DNA of 64,000 bases from a bacterium (GTDB lineage Bacteria > Pseudomonadota > Gammaproteobacteria > Burkholderiales > Burkholderiaceae_C): positions 62,001 to 126,000 of the forward strand of contig JAVBXK010000018.1 in the NCBI GenBank assembly GCA_030824555.1, given 5' to 3'. Position numbers and translations under genes: made by a program. Positions 45,311 to 55,598 of the stretch are shown piece after piece; the first letter of the stretch is position 1; every line of letters starts with the position of its first letter. A model generated the notes under the pieces. It searched no databases, was not told the origin of the DNA, and saw only the letters and a list, made by a program, of their open reading frames with translations.

Positions 45311-48300
45311 ATGGGGCGCCCCACACCCCTGACCCATTGGGACTGGATTCCGCAGCGGGTCACCCGCCTACTGGACGTGGCCATGGGGCCGGCCCTGGAC
45401 CCCGTGCGCGCCGAAATGTTCGGCAACGAGCGCTTTGCCCAACACGGCCGCAGCCTGGGTGACACCCACCGCGCGGCCAAGGCGCAGTTTGGCCAATCGA
45501 CGTTTTACCCACGGCTACGCAACAACATACGCACCCTGCGTGCGGCGCACCAGTACATATCGGACCAGGCCGACTGCGGGCACGACCTGAGCCCGGCCGC
45601 CGAATGGCTGGTGGATAACTTTCACCTGATTGAAGCGCAGCTGCGCGAAATTCACGACGGCCTGCCCAACCGCTACTACAAGGCCTTGCCCGTGCTGCAA
45701 GACGAGCCGCTGGTGGGCCTACCGCGCATTTATGGCGTGGCATGGGCCTTCGTGGCCCACACCGACAGTGTGTTCAACGGCGAGCTGCTGGTCCACTTCC
45801 TGAGCGCCTACCAGGAGCGGCGCGAGCTGACCCAGGGCGAAATGTGGGCCTTGCCCACCACCCTGCGCGTGGTGCTGATCGAAAACCTGCGCAGGCTGGC
45901 CGACCGCGTGGCCGCTTTCAAGGCCACACGCGAACTGGCCAACCTGTGTGCCGACCGTGTGGACGTGCTCGACGTTGCCAGCGTGCAAGACCTGCTGGCC
46001 ACCCTGACCCACCGTGGCGTGGGTCAGGTGTTTCTGGCCCAACTGGCGCAGAGCCTGCAAGGCCGCCGTCCGGCCCCGGATGGCTCGGCATTGGCCCACA
46101 TGCGCCTGTGGATTCACCAGGTCATGCCCGATGTGTTGTCGGTCCAGGCACAGCACAACGCCGACCAGGTGGCAGACAACCTCAGCGTCGGCAACGCCGT
46201 GAATGCGTTGCGGCTGATTGGCTCGGTGGACTGGTCCGACATCGTGGCCCGCAGCAGCCTGGTGATGCGGGTCATGCTCACCTCGCCTGTGTTCCTGGCG
46301 GAAGATGCCGTCACCCGCGACCAGACGCTGCACGCCATCGAGCGCCTGTCACAACAGACCCGCCAGGGCGAAGCCTGGGTGGCCGGGCAACTGCTGGCGC
46401 AAATGGCCCAGGCAACCGGCAACCAGGCACTGGCCTGGCATTGGCTCAGTGGGCCGGGCCGCCCCGTTTTCGAGCAGCGACTGGGCGTACAAGGGGGCAC
46501 CGCCCGTGCATGGCGCGCACTGTGGGTGCTGTCGCGCGTGCCCGCCTATTTGCTGACGCTGCTGGCGGTCACGGGCACATGGGTGGCCTGGCTGGTGTGG
46601 CATGCCAACCCGGCAGGGGTTGAGGATTTGCCATGGCCCACCCTGGTGCTGTACGCACTGGCCGCCATGGCGCTGTGCTTGCCCGCTTCGGAGGCCGTGG
46701 TGGCACTGGTCAACCGGCTCATCAGCGAATCGGTCAGACCCGTGCACCTGCCCCGGTTTGCGCTGGAACAGGGCATTGCCCCCGCCGAACGGGTGCTGGT
46801 GGTGATACCGGCCATGCTGAGCGACGACGCCACCACCCGCCAACTGCTGCACCACCTGCTGCTGCACCACCTGGCCAGCAACGAAACCCATGCCCAGTTT
46901 GCGCTGCTGACCGACTGGCCCGATGCCCCCGCAGCGCACGCCCAAGGCGATGAAGACCGCCTGGCCACCGCCCGCGAAGGCATTGAACACCTCAACCGCA
47001 CCCATCCCGCCACCGAGGGCGGCCCGCCCCGCTTTCTGCTGTTGCACCGGCCACGCCAGTACAGCCTCACGCAACAGGCGTGGATGGGCTGGGAGCGCAA
47101 ACGCGGCAAGCTGGAACAGCTGGTGGCCGCCATGGCCACGGGTGAACCCGGCCCGTTCATGGACCTGGGCGACGCATCCTGCCTGGCACCCGACACGCGC
47201 CACCTGTTGACGCTTGACAGCGACACCCGGCTGCCACCCGGTCAGCTGCGCGCGCTGGTGGCCGTGGCCGCCCACCCGCAAAACCAACCCGTGCTGGATG
47301 CCACGGGCCGCTATGTGGTGTCGGGCTACGGCATCTTGCAGCCACGCATCACCGCGCCGCTGGTTGACACCACCACCGACGCGGCCAGCGCCACGCCCTA
47401 CCACTGGCTGATGTCGGGCCAGCAGGGCATGGACCCCTACAGCGCCATGGCGTCCGACGTGTACCAAGACCTGTTTGGCGAAGGCAGCTTCACGGGCAAG
47501 GGCCTCATCAACGTGGCCGTGCTGCACAGCGTGCTGAACGGTCGGCTGCCACCCGAGCAGGTGCTGAGCCACGACTTGCTGGAAGGCGCACTGGTGCGCT
47601 GCGCGGTGGTGAGTGACGTGACGCTGGTCGAATCCGAACCCAGCCGGGCCGACGTGGCCCGCTCGCGCCTGCACCGCTGGACGCGTGGCGACTGGCAGTT
47701 GCTGCCCTTTTTGCTGCGCCCCGGCCCCTGGCCCATGGCCGCCATCAACCGCTGGAAGATGTGGGACAACCTGCGCCGCTCGCTGGTGGCCCCGGCATCG
47801 GTGTGGCTGCTGGTGTCGGCCTTGCTGGGTGTGGGGCTGACGCCCGCCGTGGCCTTGGGCGTGGTGCTGGCCGCCTACGCAGCCGGCCCCTTGATGGGTG
47901 CGGTGGCCAGCCTGGTGCCCGTGCGGGCCGACTTTGCCTGGCACCGCTACTACCGCGAAGCTGCGGTGGACCTGTGCCGCACAGGCCTGGGTGCGTTGTG
48001 GCACACCAGCCAGCTGTTGCAGCAGGCCGTCAGCAACGTGGATGCCATTGCACGCACCCTGCACCGGCTGACAGTCAGCCGCAAGCACCTGATGGAGTGG
48101 ACCACTGCCGCCACGCTGCACCGCGACACCGCAGGTGGCTGGCGCGGGCTGACGGCACGCAAACTCATCGGCCCGGCACTGGCCGCCACGGCGCTGTTGA
48201 CCAGCGCCCTCACGCCGCAGCAAGCCCCCCCTTTGCTGCTGGGTTTGCTGTGGGCGTGGCTGCTGGCCCCTGTGGTGTCGGCCTGGGTCAGCACGCGCCA

Positions 48301-51300
48301 CCTGCGCCGGGCCACGCCAGGCCCCACGCCCGAACAGGCCACCTACCTGCACAACGTGGCACGCGACACCTGGCGGCTGTTCGAGCGGGTGGTCGATGCC
48401 AGCAACCACCACCTGCCGCCCGACAACCTGCAAACCTCGCCCACCGACGTGGTGGCCCCGCGCACGTCGCCCACCAACATCGGGCTGTACCTGCTGAGCG
48501 TGGCCAGTGCCCGCGCCTTTGGCTGGCTGGGCACGCTGGACATGCTGGACCGCCTGGACGCCACCCTGGCCACGCTGGCACACCTGCAGCGGCACGAAGG
48601 CCACTTTTTGAATTGGTACGACACCCAGACCCTGCAACCCCTGTTCCCGCGCTACGTGTCCACCGTGGACAGCGGCAACCTCAGCTCGCACCTGCTGGCC
48701 GTGGCCGAGGCCTGCAAGGCCTTGGCAGCCGAGCCGTTCGACCCCACAGCAGCCCAGCTGGCCGCCGACAGGGCGCAGGCCAGACTGTCGGCCAGCAGCC
48801 CGTTTCCCTTGCAGCGCGAAGCTGCCGCCACGCTGCACCCGTGGTGGCAAACCGACCTGGCCGCCACGCAGGCCAGCGCCCGGCGCGATGCGCAGGCCCT
48901 GTCAGGCGGTGACGCTGCAGCCACAGCGCTGCGGCTGCACGCCTTGGCACAACGGCTGGAAACCCTGGCATGGGAAGCCAGCTTCACCTTCCTGTACCAC
49001 CCCAAACGGCACCTGCTGCACATCGGTTACCGCGTGGACGACCAGGTGCTGGACACCGCCTACTACGACCTGCTGGCGTCCGAGTCGCGCATGACCAGTC
49101 TGCTGGCCATTGCCAAGGGCGACGTGCCCGTGGCGCACTGGGCCGCGCTGGGGCGACCGTACTTTGCCGTGGGCAATCTGGCTGGTTTGCGCTCGTGGTC
49201 GGGCTCGATGTTCGAGTACCTGATGCCCTCGCTCGTGCTGCGCGAGCCCGACGGCAGCGCGCTGCGCGAGGCGGGCAAAGCCGCCGTGCGCGAACACATT
49301 GCCTTCCTGGCCAGCCAGGCATTGCCCTGGGGCATTTCCGAGAGCGCCTATGCCGGGCGCGACCACACCCTGGCCTACCAGTACGCCCCGCAAGGCGTGC
49401 CCAGGCTGGCCCTGCGCCGCACGCCCGAATCCGAACTGGTGGTGGCACCCTACGCCACGGCACTGGCCGCACAGGTGGACGTGGGCAGTGCCTGCAGCAA
49501 CCTGCGCGCGCTGGAAGCCATGGCGGCACGCGGGCGATACGGGTTTTGCGAAGCGGCTGATTTCACGCCCTCGCGCCAGCTGCACGGCGGGCACTTCACT
49601 TTGGTGCACACCTACATGGCGCACCACCAGGGCATGTCCATCGTGGCATTGGCCAACGTGGTGCTGGGCGGCGTGGCCCAAGGCTGGGGCATGGCCAACC
49701 CGCGTGTGCAAGCCGTGCAATGGCTGCTGCACGAACGTGCGCCGCGCCAGATACCGGTGCTCAAATCGCCGCCACCCCGGCTGCCGGTACAGGCCCTGCT
49801 GCAAAAGCCCAGCCGCCTGACGCAAACCTTCACGCCCGGTGCCCAGACGGTCGAGCCCACGCACCTCATGTCCAACGGGCGCCACAGCGTCACCCTGCGG
49901 CCCAACGGCGCGGGCTGGAGCCGCTGGGGCGGCATGGCGATCACGCGCTGGCGCGACGATGCCCCGCGCGACGCACACGGCAGCTTCGTCTACCTCAGGC
50001 TGGACCCCGCGCAAGGGCCGGTGTCGGTCACGCAGCACCCTGCCCCTGACGACCAGGCCACTTACCTGAGCACCTTCCACGTTGACCGGGTGGTGTTCGA
50101 GGCCCGCTGGCCCACGGTGCACGCGCTCACCACCGTGTGGGTGAGCCCCGAAGACGACATCGAGTTTCGCAAAGTCGTCATTGCCAACCACGGCCAGCAC
50201 ACGCTCGCACTCGACGTGCTGTCGGCCTGCGACATCACGCTGTGCCCACAGGCGGCCGACGAGGCACACCCGGCGTTTTCCAACCTGTTTGTGCAGGCGC
50301 AGTGGCTGCCTGACCAGCAAGCCACCCTGTTCACACGCCAGCCCCGCCTGCCGACCGAAAACCCCTTCCAGGCGGCCCACTTCATCGCAGCCACCGAGGG
50401 CGACGTGACCCAGGTGCAGCTGCAAACCGACCGCCAGGCCTGGCTGGGCCGCAACCACGCGCCCAGTTGCCCGCAAGCCCACCTGCTGTCGGCACCCGCC
50501 ACAGCCTGCACGCTGGTCACCGGGCTCGATCCCGTTTCGGTGCTGGGCGTGTCGCTCAGCATCGCACCGGGGGCGCAGGCCGTGGTGACGTTTGCCATGG
50601 CGGCATCTGACAACCCGGTCACGCTGCGGGCCGTCATTGACAAACACCACCAGGCCAGCACGGTGGAACGCGCGTCGCTCATGTCGGCCACGCTGGCAGG
50701 CATACAGACCCGGCCGCACCACCTGTACCCCGAGTTTTTGCCCACCTTCCAGATGCTGACCACCGCACTGGTGTTCACCCTGCCCAGGCTTCACCACCAG
50801 CTGGCCACGCCACCCGGCCTGCCCGATCTGGCATGGGCGTGCTGCGACCGGCGCTTGCTGTGGAGCCTGTCCATTTCGGGCGACAGGCCATTGCTATTGG
50901 TGACCATTGGCGACTTGCAGGGCATGGGGCTGCTGCGGGCGCTGGTGCAGTCGCTGGGCGAGTGGGCGCATGGCGGCGTGCCGTGCGACGTGGTGGTGCT
51001 GAGCAACGAAGTCAACTCTTACCTGATGCCGCTGCACCGGGAGCTGCTGGCCCTGCGCGAACAGCGCCAGGCCAGCCTGCGCACCCCGCATGGCGTGGGC
51101 GTAACAGGGCTGCACATTCACCGCACCGAAGACCTGTCGGCCGACCAGATCAGCACCCTGACCCAACGTGCCAGCCTGTGTATCCAGGCCGATGGCCGAC
51201 CCCTGCACCACCACGTTCGAACCTGGGCCGATGCCCAGGGGCACGGCAAGCCGGGCAGCGCCACCGCCACAGGTTTGTGGCGGTTTGCCGCCGCAGCGGT

Positions 51301-53773
51301 GGTGCATGCGCACCGGCCAGCTGATGTGGTTGACGAGGCAAAGGGCACGTTCGACGCAAAAGGCAGCTTCACTTTTCAAGCCAGTGCCACCACGCGCCCC
51401 GCGCGCCCGTGGATCAATGTGCTGGCCAACCCTGGTTTTGGCACGCAGGTGTCGGAAGCGGGTGGCGGGCACACCTGGGCCGTCAACAGCAGGTTGAACC
51501 AGCTCACCCCCTGGCGCAACGACCCCGTGGCCGACCTGCCGGGCGAGTGGCTGCTGCTGCAAGACAGGCGCACCCACGCCGTGTGGAGCGTCAGCCCCTC
51601 GGCCTGGGGCGACCCTGAGGTCACCTATGACGTCACCCACGGCCAGGGCCTGACCACCATCCGGCACCAGCGTGCCGGGCTGGACGTGACCGCCACCTGG
51701 TGCGTGGACGCGCACACCGCCGTCAAACACATCCGGCTGGAGCTGGTCAACCTGGGTCACACGCGCCAACACCTGCGCATGCTGGCCATGGCCGAATGGC
51801 AAATGGGCGAAAAAACCAGCGACCGTGCCACCACGGTCACCACCTGCCTGGCACCCAGCGTCATGGCCTTTCGGGGCACCACACTGCTGTGCGAACAGCT
51901 GGAACAGTCGGCCGGGTTGGGCCAGGGCACGGCCTTTCTGGCCATGCCGATTGACCAGAACCCCGACCTCGACGGCCCCGACTGGACATGCGACCGCAGG
52001 GAATTTTTCAGCCCGCAGGGGCAGTTGCAATTGCCCCCCCACCTGGGGCAGCACAGCGGCCAGGGGCTGGACCCGTGCGCGGCACTGGCCCGGCGCGTCA
52101 CGCTGCTGCCCGGCCAGCGGCTCACGCAGGTGTTTGTGCTGGGGTATGCGGCCACACCTGCTGCGGCCACCGAACTGGCCGCAGCTGCCATGCAGGTGCT
52201 GCCCGGCCAACGCGAAAGCACGGTTGCCCGCCAATGGGATGCGCTGCTGGGCACCTGCGTGGTCAGCACGCCCGACCCGCTGTTTGACGCGTTGGTCAAC
52301 CGCTGGGTGCTGTACCAAACCCTGTCGTCGCGCATGTGGGCCAAAGCAGGCTACTACCAGGCCGGGGGTGCCACGGGTTTTCGGGACCAGTTGCAAGACG
52401 CCATGGCACTGGCATGGGCACGGCCCGACCTGCTGCGCGAACAGATTGTGCTGGCCGCCTCGCGCCAGTTTGAAGCGGGCGATGTGCAGCACTGGTGGCA
52501 TATGCCCGGCGGCGCAGGCGTGCGCACCCATTTTTCAGACGATCTGCTGTGGCTGCCTTACGCGTGCAGCCACCACCTGCACACCACGGGCGACACCACG
52601 TTGCTGGACACCGTGGTGCCTTTTCTGGCCGCTGCGCCCATACCCGACGGCGCTGAAGACAGCTACACCACCCCGCTGGCCAGCGACACCCAGGCCACCG
52701 TTTACGAGCACGGGGCACGCGCCATCGACCACAGCCTGCGCGTGGGCGCCCACGGCCTGCCACTGATGGGCACTGGCGACTGGAACGACGGCATGAACCG
52801 CGTGGGCCACGGCGGGCAAGGCGAATCGGTGTGGCTGGCATGGTTTGTGTGCGCCATTGCCGCCGACTGGATTCCCCTGGCGCACAGCCGCCACGAGCCC
52901 GAACGCGCTGCCCGCTGGGAAGCGGCACGGGCAGGCTGGCAAGCCGCGCTGGCCGGCCCGGCCTGGGACGGTGCCTGGTACACCCGCGCCTTTTTTGACG
53001 ACGGCAGCCCACTGGGCAGCCACACCAACAGCGAAGCCCGCATCGACCTGCTGGCCCAGGCCTGGGCCGTGTTGTCTGGCGTGGCACCGGCCGACCGCCA
53101 GCAGCAGGCCATGGCCAGCGTGGCCACACACCTGATTGACCCGCACAACGGGTTGATTCAACTGCTGACGCCGCCGCTGGCACACGCCCAGCCCAGCGCA
53201 GGCTACATACAGGCCTACCCACCGGGTGTGCGCGAAAACGGCGGACAGTATGCGCACGCTGGCGTGTGGGCGCTGATGGCGGCAGCCCGGCTGGCACGGC
53301 ACACGCCCGCCACCGACCCGGCCCGCGACACCCCCTACCGCTGCTTCACCTACCTGAGCCCCGCACACCGCGCCCAACACCCGGTCTGGGGCCCGGCCTA
53401 CGGGCTGGAACCCTACGCCATGGCGGGCGACGTGTACAGCCAGCCACCCTACGTGGGCAAAGGCGGTTGGAGCTGGTACACCGGGGCGGCGGGCTGGCTG
53501 CACCGTGCGGCCATCGAGTCGATCTTCGGGCTGGACTGGCAAGCCCACACGCTCACGCTGTGGCCGTGCCTGCCCAACCACTGGCCACGCGCCCAGCTGA
53601 CGCTGACGCGTGACGGCCGCACCGTGGCATTCACGCTGCTGCGTGGCAACGCCGACGAGGTGCGCCAGGCACTGGCCACCCAGCACGCACTGCTGCTGCC
53701 CCCCGGGCAGCCACTGGCCTGGGCCACACTGCCCGCCAGCAGCCGGTATGTGGTGCCGCTGATCTATCAGTAA
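45311..53773 (+). CDS. ndvB: Cyclic beta-1,2-glucan synthase (NdvB/ChvB-like)
   Basis: Giant inner-membrane enzyme of 2820 residues, the family's normal size (about 2830-2870). It uses UDP-glucose to start, extend and cyclise beta-1,2-glucan found in the periplasm. Layout: N-terminal region (1-400), membrane segments (about 410-430 and 440-465), GT84 glucosyltransferase part (500-800) with LLTLDSDTRLPPG near 632, further membrane segments (about 830-870 and 955-1000), a glycoamylase-like domain (1050-1450; WSGSMFEYLMPSLVL, TYMAHHQGMSIVAL), and two GH94-type parts. The last one has GTGDWNDGMNRVGHGG (about 2487-2500), with the catalytic-type Asp, and controls chain length by phosphorolysis. It gives the cell osmoprotective or host-interaction glucans; no transporter (NdvA) gene is in the window. 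Confidence 0.95.
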   Translation: MGRPTPLTHWDWIPQRVTRLLDVAMGPALDPVRAEMFGNERFAQHGRSLGDTHRAAKAQFGQSTFYPRLRNNIRTLRAAHQYISDQADCGHDLSPAAEWLVDNFHLIEAQLREIHDGLPNRYYKALPVLQDEPLVGLPRIYGVAWAFVAHTDSVFNGELLVHFLSAYQERRELTQGEMWALPTTLRVVLIENLRRLADRVAAFKATRELANLCADRVDVLDVASVQDLLATLTHRGVGQVFLAQLAQSLQGRRPAPDGSALAHMRLWIHQVMPDVLSVQAQHNADQVADNLSVGNAVNALRLIGSVDWSDIVARSSLVMRVMLTSPVFLAEDAVTRDQTLHAIERLSQQTRQGEAWVAGQLLAQMAQATGNQALAWHWLSGPGRPVFEQRLGVQGGTARAWRALWVLSRVPAYLLTLLAVTGTWVAWLVWHANPAGVEDLPWPTLVLYALAAMALCLPASEAVVALVNRLISESVRPVHLPRFALEQGIAPAERVLVVIPAMLSDDATTRQLLHHLLLHHLASNETHAQFALLTDWPDAPAAHAQGDEDRLATAREGIEHLNRTHPATEGGPPRFLLLHRPRQYSLTQQAWMGWERKRGKLEQLVAAMATGEPGPFMDLGDASCLAPDTRHLLTLDSDTRLPPGQLRALVAVAAHPQNQPVLDATGRYVVSGYGILQPRITAPLVDTTTDAASATPYHWLMSGQQGMDPYSAMASDVYQDLFGEGSFTGKGLINVAVLHSVLNGRLPPEQVLSHDLLEGALVRCAVVSDVTLVESEPSRADVARSRLHRWTRGDWQLLPFLLRPGPWPMAAINRWKMWDNLRRSLVAPASVWLLVSALLGVGLTPAVALGVVLAAYAAGPLMGAVASLVPVRADFAWHRYYREAAVDLCRTGLGALWHTSQLLQQAVSNVDAIARTLHRLTVSRKHLMEWTTAATLHRDTAGGWRGLTARKLIGPALAATALLTSALTPQQAPPLLLGLLWAWLLAPVVSAWVSTRHLRRATPGPTPEQATYLHNVARDTWRLFERVVDASNHHLPPDNLQTSPTDVVAPRTSPTNIGLYLLSVASARAFGWLGTLDMLDRLDATLATLAHLQRHEGHFLNWYDTQTLQPLFPRYVSTVDSGNLSSHLLAVAEACKALAAEPFDPTAAQLAADRAQARLSASSPFPLQREAAATLHPWWQTDLAATQASARRDAQALSGGDAAATALRLHALAQRLETLAWEASFTFLYHPKRHLLHIGYRVDDQVLDTAYYDLLASESRMTSLLAIAKGDVPVAHWAALGRPYFAVGNLAGLRSWSGSMFEYLMPSLVLREPDGSALREAGKAAVREHIAFLASQALPWGISESAYAGRDHTLAYQYAPQGVPRLALRRTPESELVVAPYATALAAQVDVGSACSNLRALEAMAARGRYGFCEAADFTPSRQLHGGHFTLVHTYMAHHQGMSIVALANVVLGGVAQGWGMANPRVQAVQWLLHERAPRQIPVLKSPPPRLPVQALLQKPSRLTQTFTPGAQTVEPTHLMSNGRHSVTLRPNGAGWSRWGGMAITRWRDDAPRDAHGSFVYLRLDPAQGPVSVTQHPAPDDQATYLSTFHVDRVVFEARWPTVHALTTVWVSPEDDIEFRKVVIANHGQHTLALDVLSACDITLCPQAADEAHPAFSNLFVQAQWLPDQQATLFTRQPRLPTENPFQAAHFIAATEGDVTQVQLQTDRQAWLGRNHAPSCPQAHLLSAPATACTLVTGLDPVSVLGVSLSIAPGAQAVVTFAMAASDNPVTLRAVIDKHHQASTVERASLMSATLAGIQTRPHHLYPEFLPTFQMLTTALVFTLPRLHHQLATPPGLPDLAWACCDRRLLWSLSISGDRPLLLVTIGDLQGMGLLRALVQSLGEWAHGGVPCDVVVLSNEVNSYLMPLHRELLALREQRQASLRTPHGVGVTGLHIHRTEDLSADQISTLTQRASLCIQADGRPLHHHVRTWADAQGHGKPGSATATGLWRFAAAAVVHAHRPADVVDEAKGTFDAKGSFTFQASATTRPARPWINVLANPGFGTQVSEAGGGHTWAVNSRLNQLTPWRNDPVADLPGEWLLLQDRRTHAVWSVSPSAWGDPEVTYDVTHGQGLTTIRHQRAGLDVTATWCVDAHTAVKHIRLELVNLGHTRQHLRMLAMAEWQMGEKTSDRATTVTTCLAPSVMAFRGTTLLCEQLEQSAGLGQGTAFLAMPIDQNPDLDGPDWTCDRREFFSPQGQLQLPPHLGQHSGQGLDPCAALARRVTLLPGQRLTQVFVLGYAATPAAATELAAAAMQVLPGQRESTVARQWDALLGTCVVSTPDPLFDALVNRWVLYQTLSSRMWAKAGYYQAGGATGFRDQLQDAMALAWARPDLLREQIVLAASRQFEAGDVQHWWHMPGGAGVRTHFSDDLLWLPYACSHHLHTTGDTTLLDTVVPFLAAAPIPDGAEDSYTTPLASDTQATVYEHGARAIDHSLRVGAHGLPLMGTGDWNDGMNRVGHGGQGESVWLAWFVCAIAADWIPLAHSRHEPERAARWEAARAGWQAALAGPAWDGAWYTRAFFDDGSPLGSHTNSEARIDLLAQAWAVLSGVAPADRQQQAMASVATHLIDPHNGLIQLLTPPLAHAQPSAGYIQAYPPGVRENGGQYAHAGVWALMAAARLARHTPATDPARDTPYRCFTYLSPAHRAQHPVWGPAYGLEPYAMAGDVYSQPPYVGKGGWSWYTGAAGWLHRAAIESIFGLDWQAHTLTLWPCLPNHWPRAQLTLTRDGRTVAFTLLRGNADEVRQALATQHALLLPPGQPLAWATLPASSRYVVPLIYQ

Positions 53774-54360
53774 TCCAGCTTGCCCCAGCCCTGCAACGGG
53801 CCCAGCGGGTTGCTGTGCGCTTCAATTTCCTGGATGGTGGGCTGCCCCCCCAACAACTCGTACACCAGCTGGTCGTCCACAAACACCAGCAGCGCCTCCA
53901 CGCTCCAGCCGGTGGTCACGGTTTCACGCTTGAAGTTGAGGGAGTCGAGCCAGAAATTGCTCACGCGTTTGCGGTGAAGTTTTTTGACCGAAATGGCGTA
54001 CCCCGAGCACCTTTTGCCTGCGTGCAGGCAGTCGGCAATGCCCCGGTCCACCTCGTCGGGCTTGATCAGCATGGCTGGCGAAAACCGCTTGAGCACGTCT
54101 GCAAAGTGCAGCACGGTGACCACGGGGTTGACATGGGGGTCCAACCCCTGGCTGTGCACGTCCTGTCGGGTGGCCTGGTAAGGGGCAAACGTGGCCAGCG
54201 ACACCACGGCATCGTTGTAACTGGCCCAACTGGAGGCCACCTCGGTTTTGGAGGTGGGCAACAGGCTGCTGCAGGCACTGAGCAGCAGCAACCCCAGCAA
54301 CGCGGCCCGTTGCAACGGAGCGGCCCGGACAGGGCGGACGTGAGCAGTGTGCAGTGCCAT
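53767..54360 (-). CDS. Putative lipoprotein of unknown function
   Basis: 197 residues from ATG at 54360. Signal peptide with lipobox LLLLSAC (Cys30), then a domain I do not recognise (SSWASYNDAVVSLATFAPYQ, PVVTVLHFADVLKRFSPAML, LVFVDDQLVYELLGGQPT). Two cysteines in the middle (DCLHAGKRC) could form a disulfide. Convergent with ndvB and overlapping its end by 7 bp. An envelope location is inferred from the lipobox. Confidence 0.75.
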   Translation of the reverse strand: MALHTAHVRPVRAAPLQRAALLGLLLLSACSSLLPTSKTEVASSWASYNDAVVSLATFAPYQATRQDVHSQGLDPHVNPVVTVLHFADVLKRFSPAMLIKPDEVDRGIADCLHAGKRCSGYAISVKKLHRKRVSNFWLDSLNFKRETVTTGWSVEALLVFVDDQLVYELLGGQPTIQEIEAHSNPLGPLQGWGKLDY

Positions 54361-54670
54361 CAGGCGACTCCGGTTTGCGCAGGCCTTGCAACCCCGCCGG
54401 GGCCGCTTGCAACCGCATCCAAACCATAGCAAGCCCCACGCTCGCACGCTGTGCGGTGCCGAACACGCTACCGCCCACAAAAAATCAATATTTATAGCAA
54501 ACTATTTATATATAAAAAGCGTAAAAGCTTTTTTTTACTTGAATATTTTAGTTTTCAATGTGTGCGTTAGCGTACAGTCCAGAAACGGTCCGATCCCATA
54601 CAGTCGAACGAACCACCCAAAGCCGCTGCGGCGCTGCCAGGACCACTCGACACATGCCAGGGAACACCAC
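54361..54670. other. Intergenic region with an AT-rich repeat copy
   Basis: 310 bp between a divergent lipoprotein gene and a Crp/Fnr gene. It contains copy J of the interspersed repeat in an unusually AT-rich stretch (about 54480-54560). AGGGAA lies 7 bases before the ATG at 54671. No convincing Crp-type palindrome was seen. Confidence 0.5.
54486..54549 (+). repeat. Interspersed 55-bp repeat, copy J
   Basis: ATTTATAGCAAAC, TATATAAAAAGCGTAAAAGC, eight Ts, ACTTGAATATTTT. It is the most AT-rich copy; AAAAGC/GCTTTT forms a small stem followed by Ts. Confidence 0.6.
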
Positions 54671-55390
54671 ATGAAACTGCACTCCAATCCGCTGACGAAC
54701 CAGCTGCTGGCCGCCTTGCCCGAACCCGAGTGGTCGCGCTGGCAGCCCCAGCTGGAGCTGGTGGAGCTGAAGCTGGGCCAGGTGTTGTACGAGTCGGGCA
54801 GCGTCATGTACCACGTGTACTTTCCCACCAACGCCATCGTGTCGCTGCTGTACGTGATGGAAAACGGCTCGTCAGCCGAAATTGCCGTGGTGGGCCACGA
54901 GGGTGTGGTGGGCGTGTCCATCTTCATGGGCGGCGAGTCCACACCCAGCCGGGCGGTGGTGCAAAGCGCAGGCTGGGGTTTCCGGTTGCGCTCGGCGGCC
55001 ATCAAGGGCGAGTTCAACAACTCCGGGCCCGTCATGCATTTGCTGTTGCGCTACACGCAAGCCCTCATCACGCAAATGGCGCAGACAGCGGTGTGCAACC
55101 GCCACCACAGCCTGGACCAGCAGCTGTGCCGCTGGCTGCTGCTGAGCCTGGACCGCCTGACCAGCAACGACCTGATCATGACCCAGGAGCTGATTGCCAA
55201 CATGCTGGGCGTGCGCCGCGAGGGCGTGACCGAAAGCGCGCTGAAGTTGCAAAAAGCCGGCCTCATCAGCTACGCACGCGGCCACATCAAGGTGCTGGAC
55301 CGGGCAGGCCTGGAAGGCCGCACCTGCGAGTGCTATGCCGTGGTGAAGAAGGAATATGACCGCCTCTTGCCGGTCAGGCTGGCCATCTGA
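54671..55390 (+). CDS. Crp/Fnr family transcriptional regulator
   Basis: 239 residues from ATG at 54671. N-terminal cyclic-nucleotide-binding-like domain (about 15-135; GQVLYESGSVMYHVYFP, IAVVGHEGVVGVSIFM) and a C-terminal winged helix (165-225; MTQELIANMLGVRREGVTES is the helix-turn-helix). The cNMP-contacting Arg/Glu set of true Crp is not evident and there is no Fnr-type cysteine cluster, so the effector is unknown. It resembles the regulator encoded 208 bp downstream in arrangement and helix-turn-helix. Confidence 0.9.
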   Translation: MKLHSNPLTNQLLAALPEPEWSRWQPQLELVELKLGQVLYESGSVMYHVYFPTNAIVSLLYVMENGSSAEIAVVGHEGVVGVSIFMGGESTPSRAVVQSAGWGFRLRSAAIKGEFNNSGPVMHLLLRYTQALITQMAQTAVCNRHHSLDQQLCRWLLLSLDRLTSNDLIMTQELIANMLGVRREGVTESALKLQKAGLISYARGHIKVLDRAGLEGRTCECYAVVKKEYDRLLPVRLAI

Positions 55391-55598
55391 GCCGCAGCGC
55401 TGCGGCAACGCACCGGCCACGGCGACTGCAACGGCACACGGGCGGCTTTTTGGCTTCTTGTGTGCGCTGGCAAACAGTCCGCAGGCAGCACACCACCCAC
55501 ACTGGGGCACGCACCGCAGCCCCACATCAGGGGCTGCCCTCGGCGTAGGCACCCCAGGCAAATGAAGCGCCGGGGCCCACCCCCCTGAAAAGCGCTGC

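Noticed and set aside
46349-50797. Two very long minus-strand frames (about 830 and 630 codons) opposite the glucan synthase
   Set aside because: They mirror the codon bias of the plus-strand NdvB gene, whose translation is fully recognisable; the antisense products are low-complexity Gly/His/Gln-rich and match nothing.
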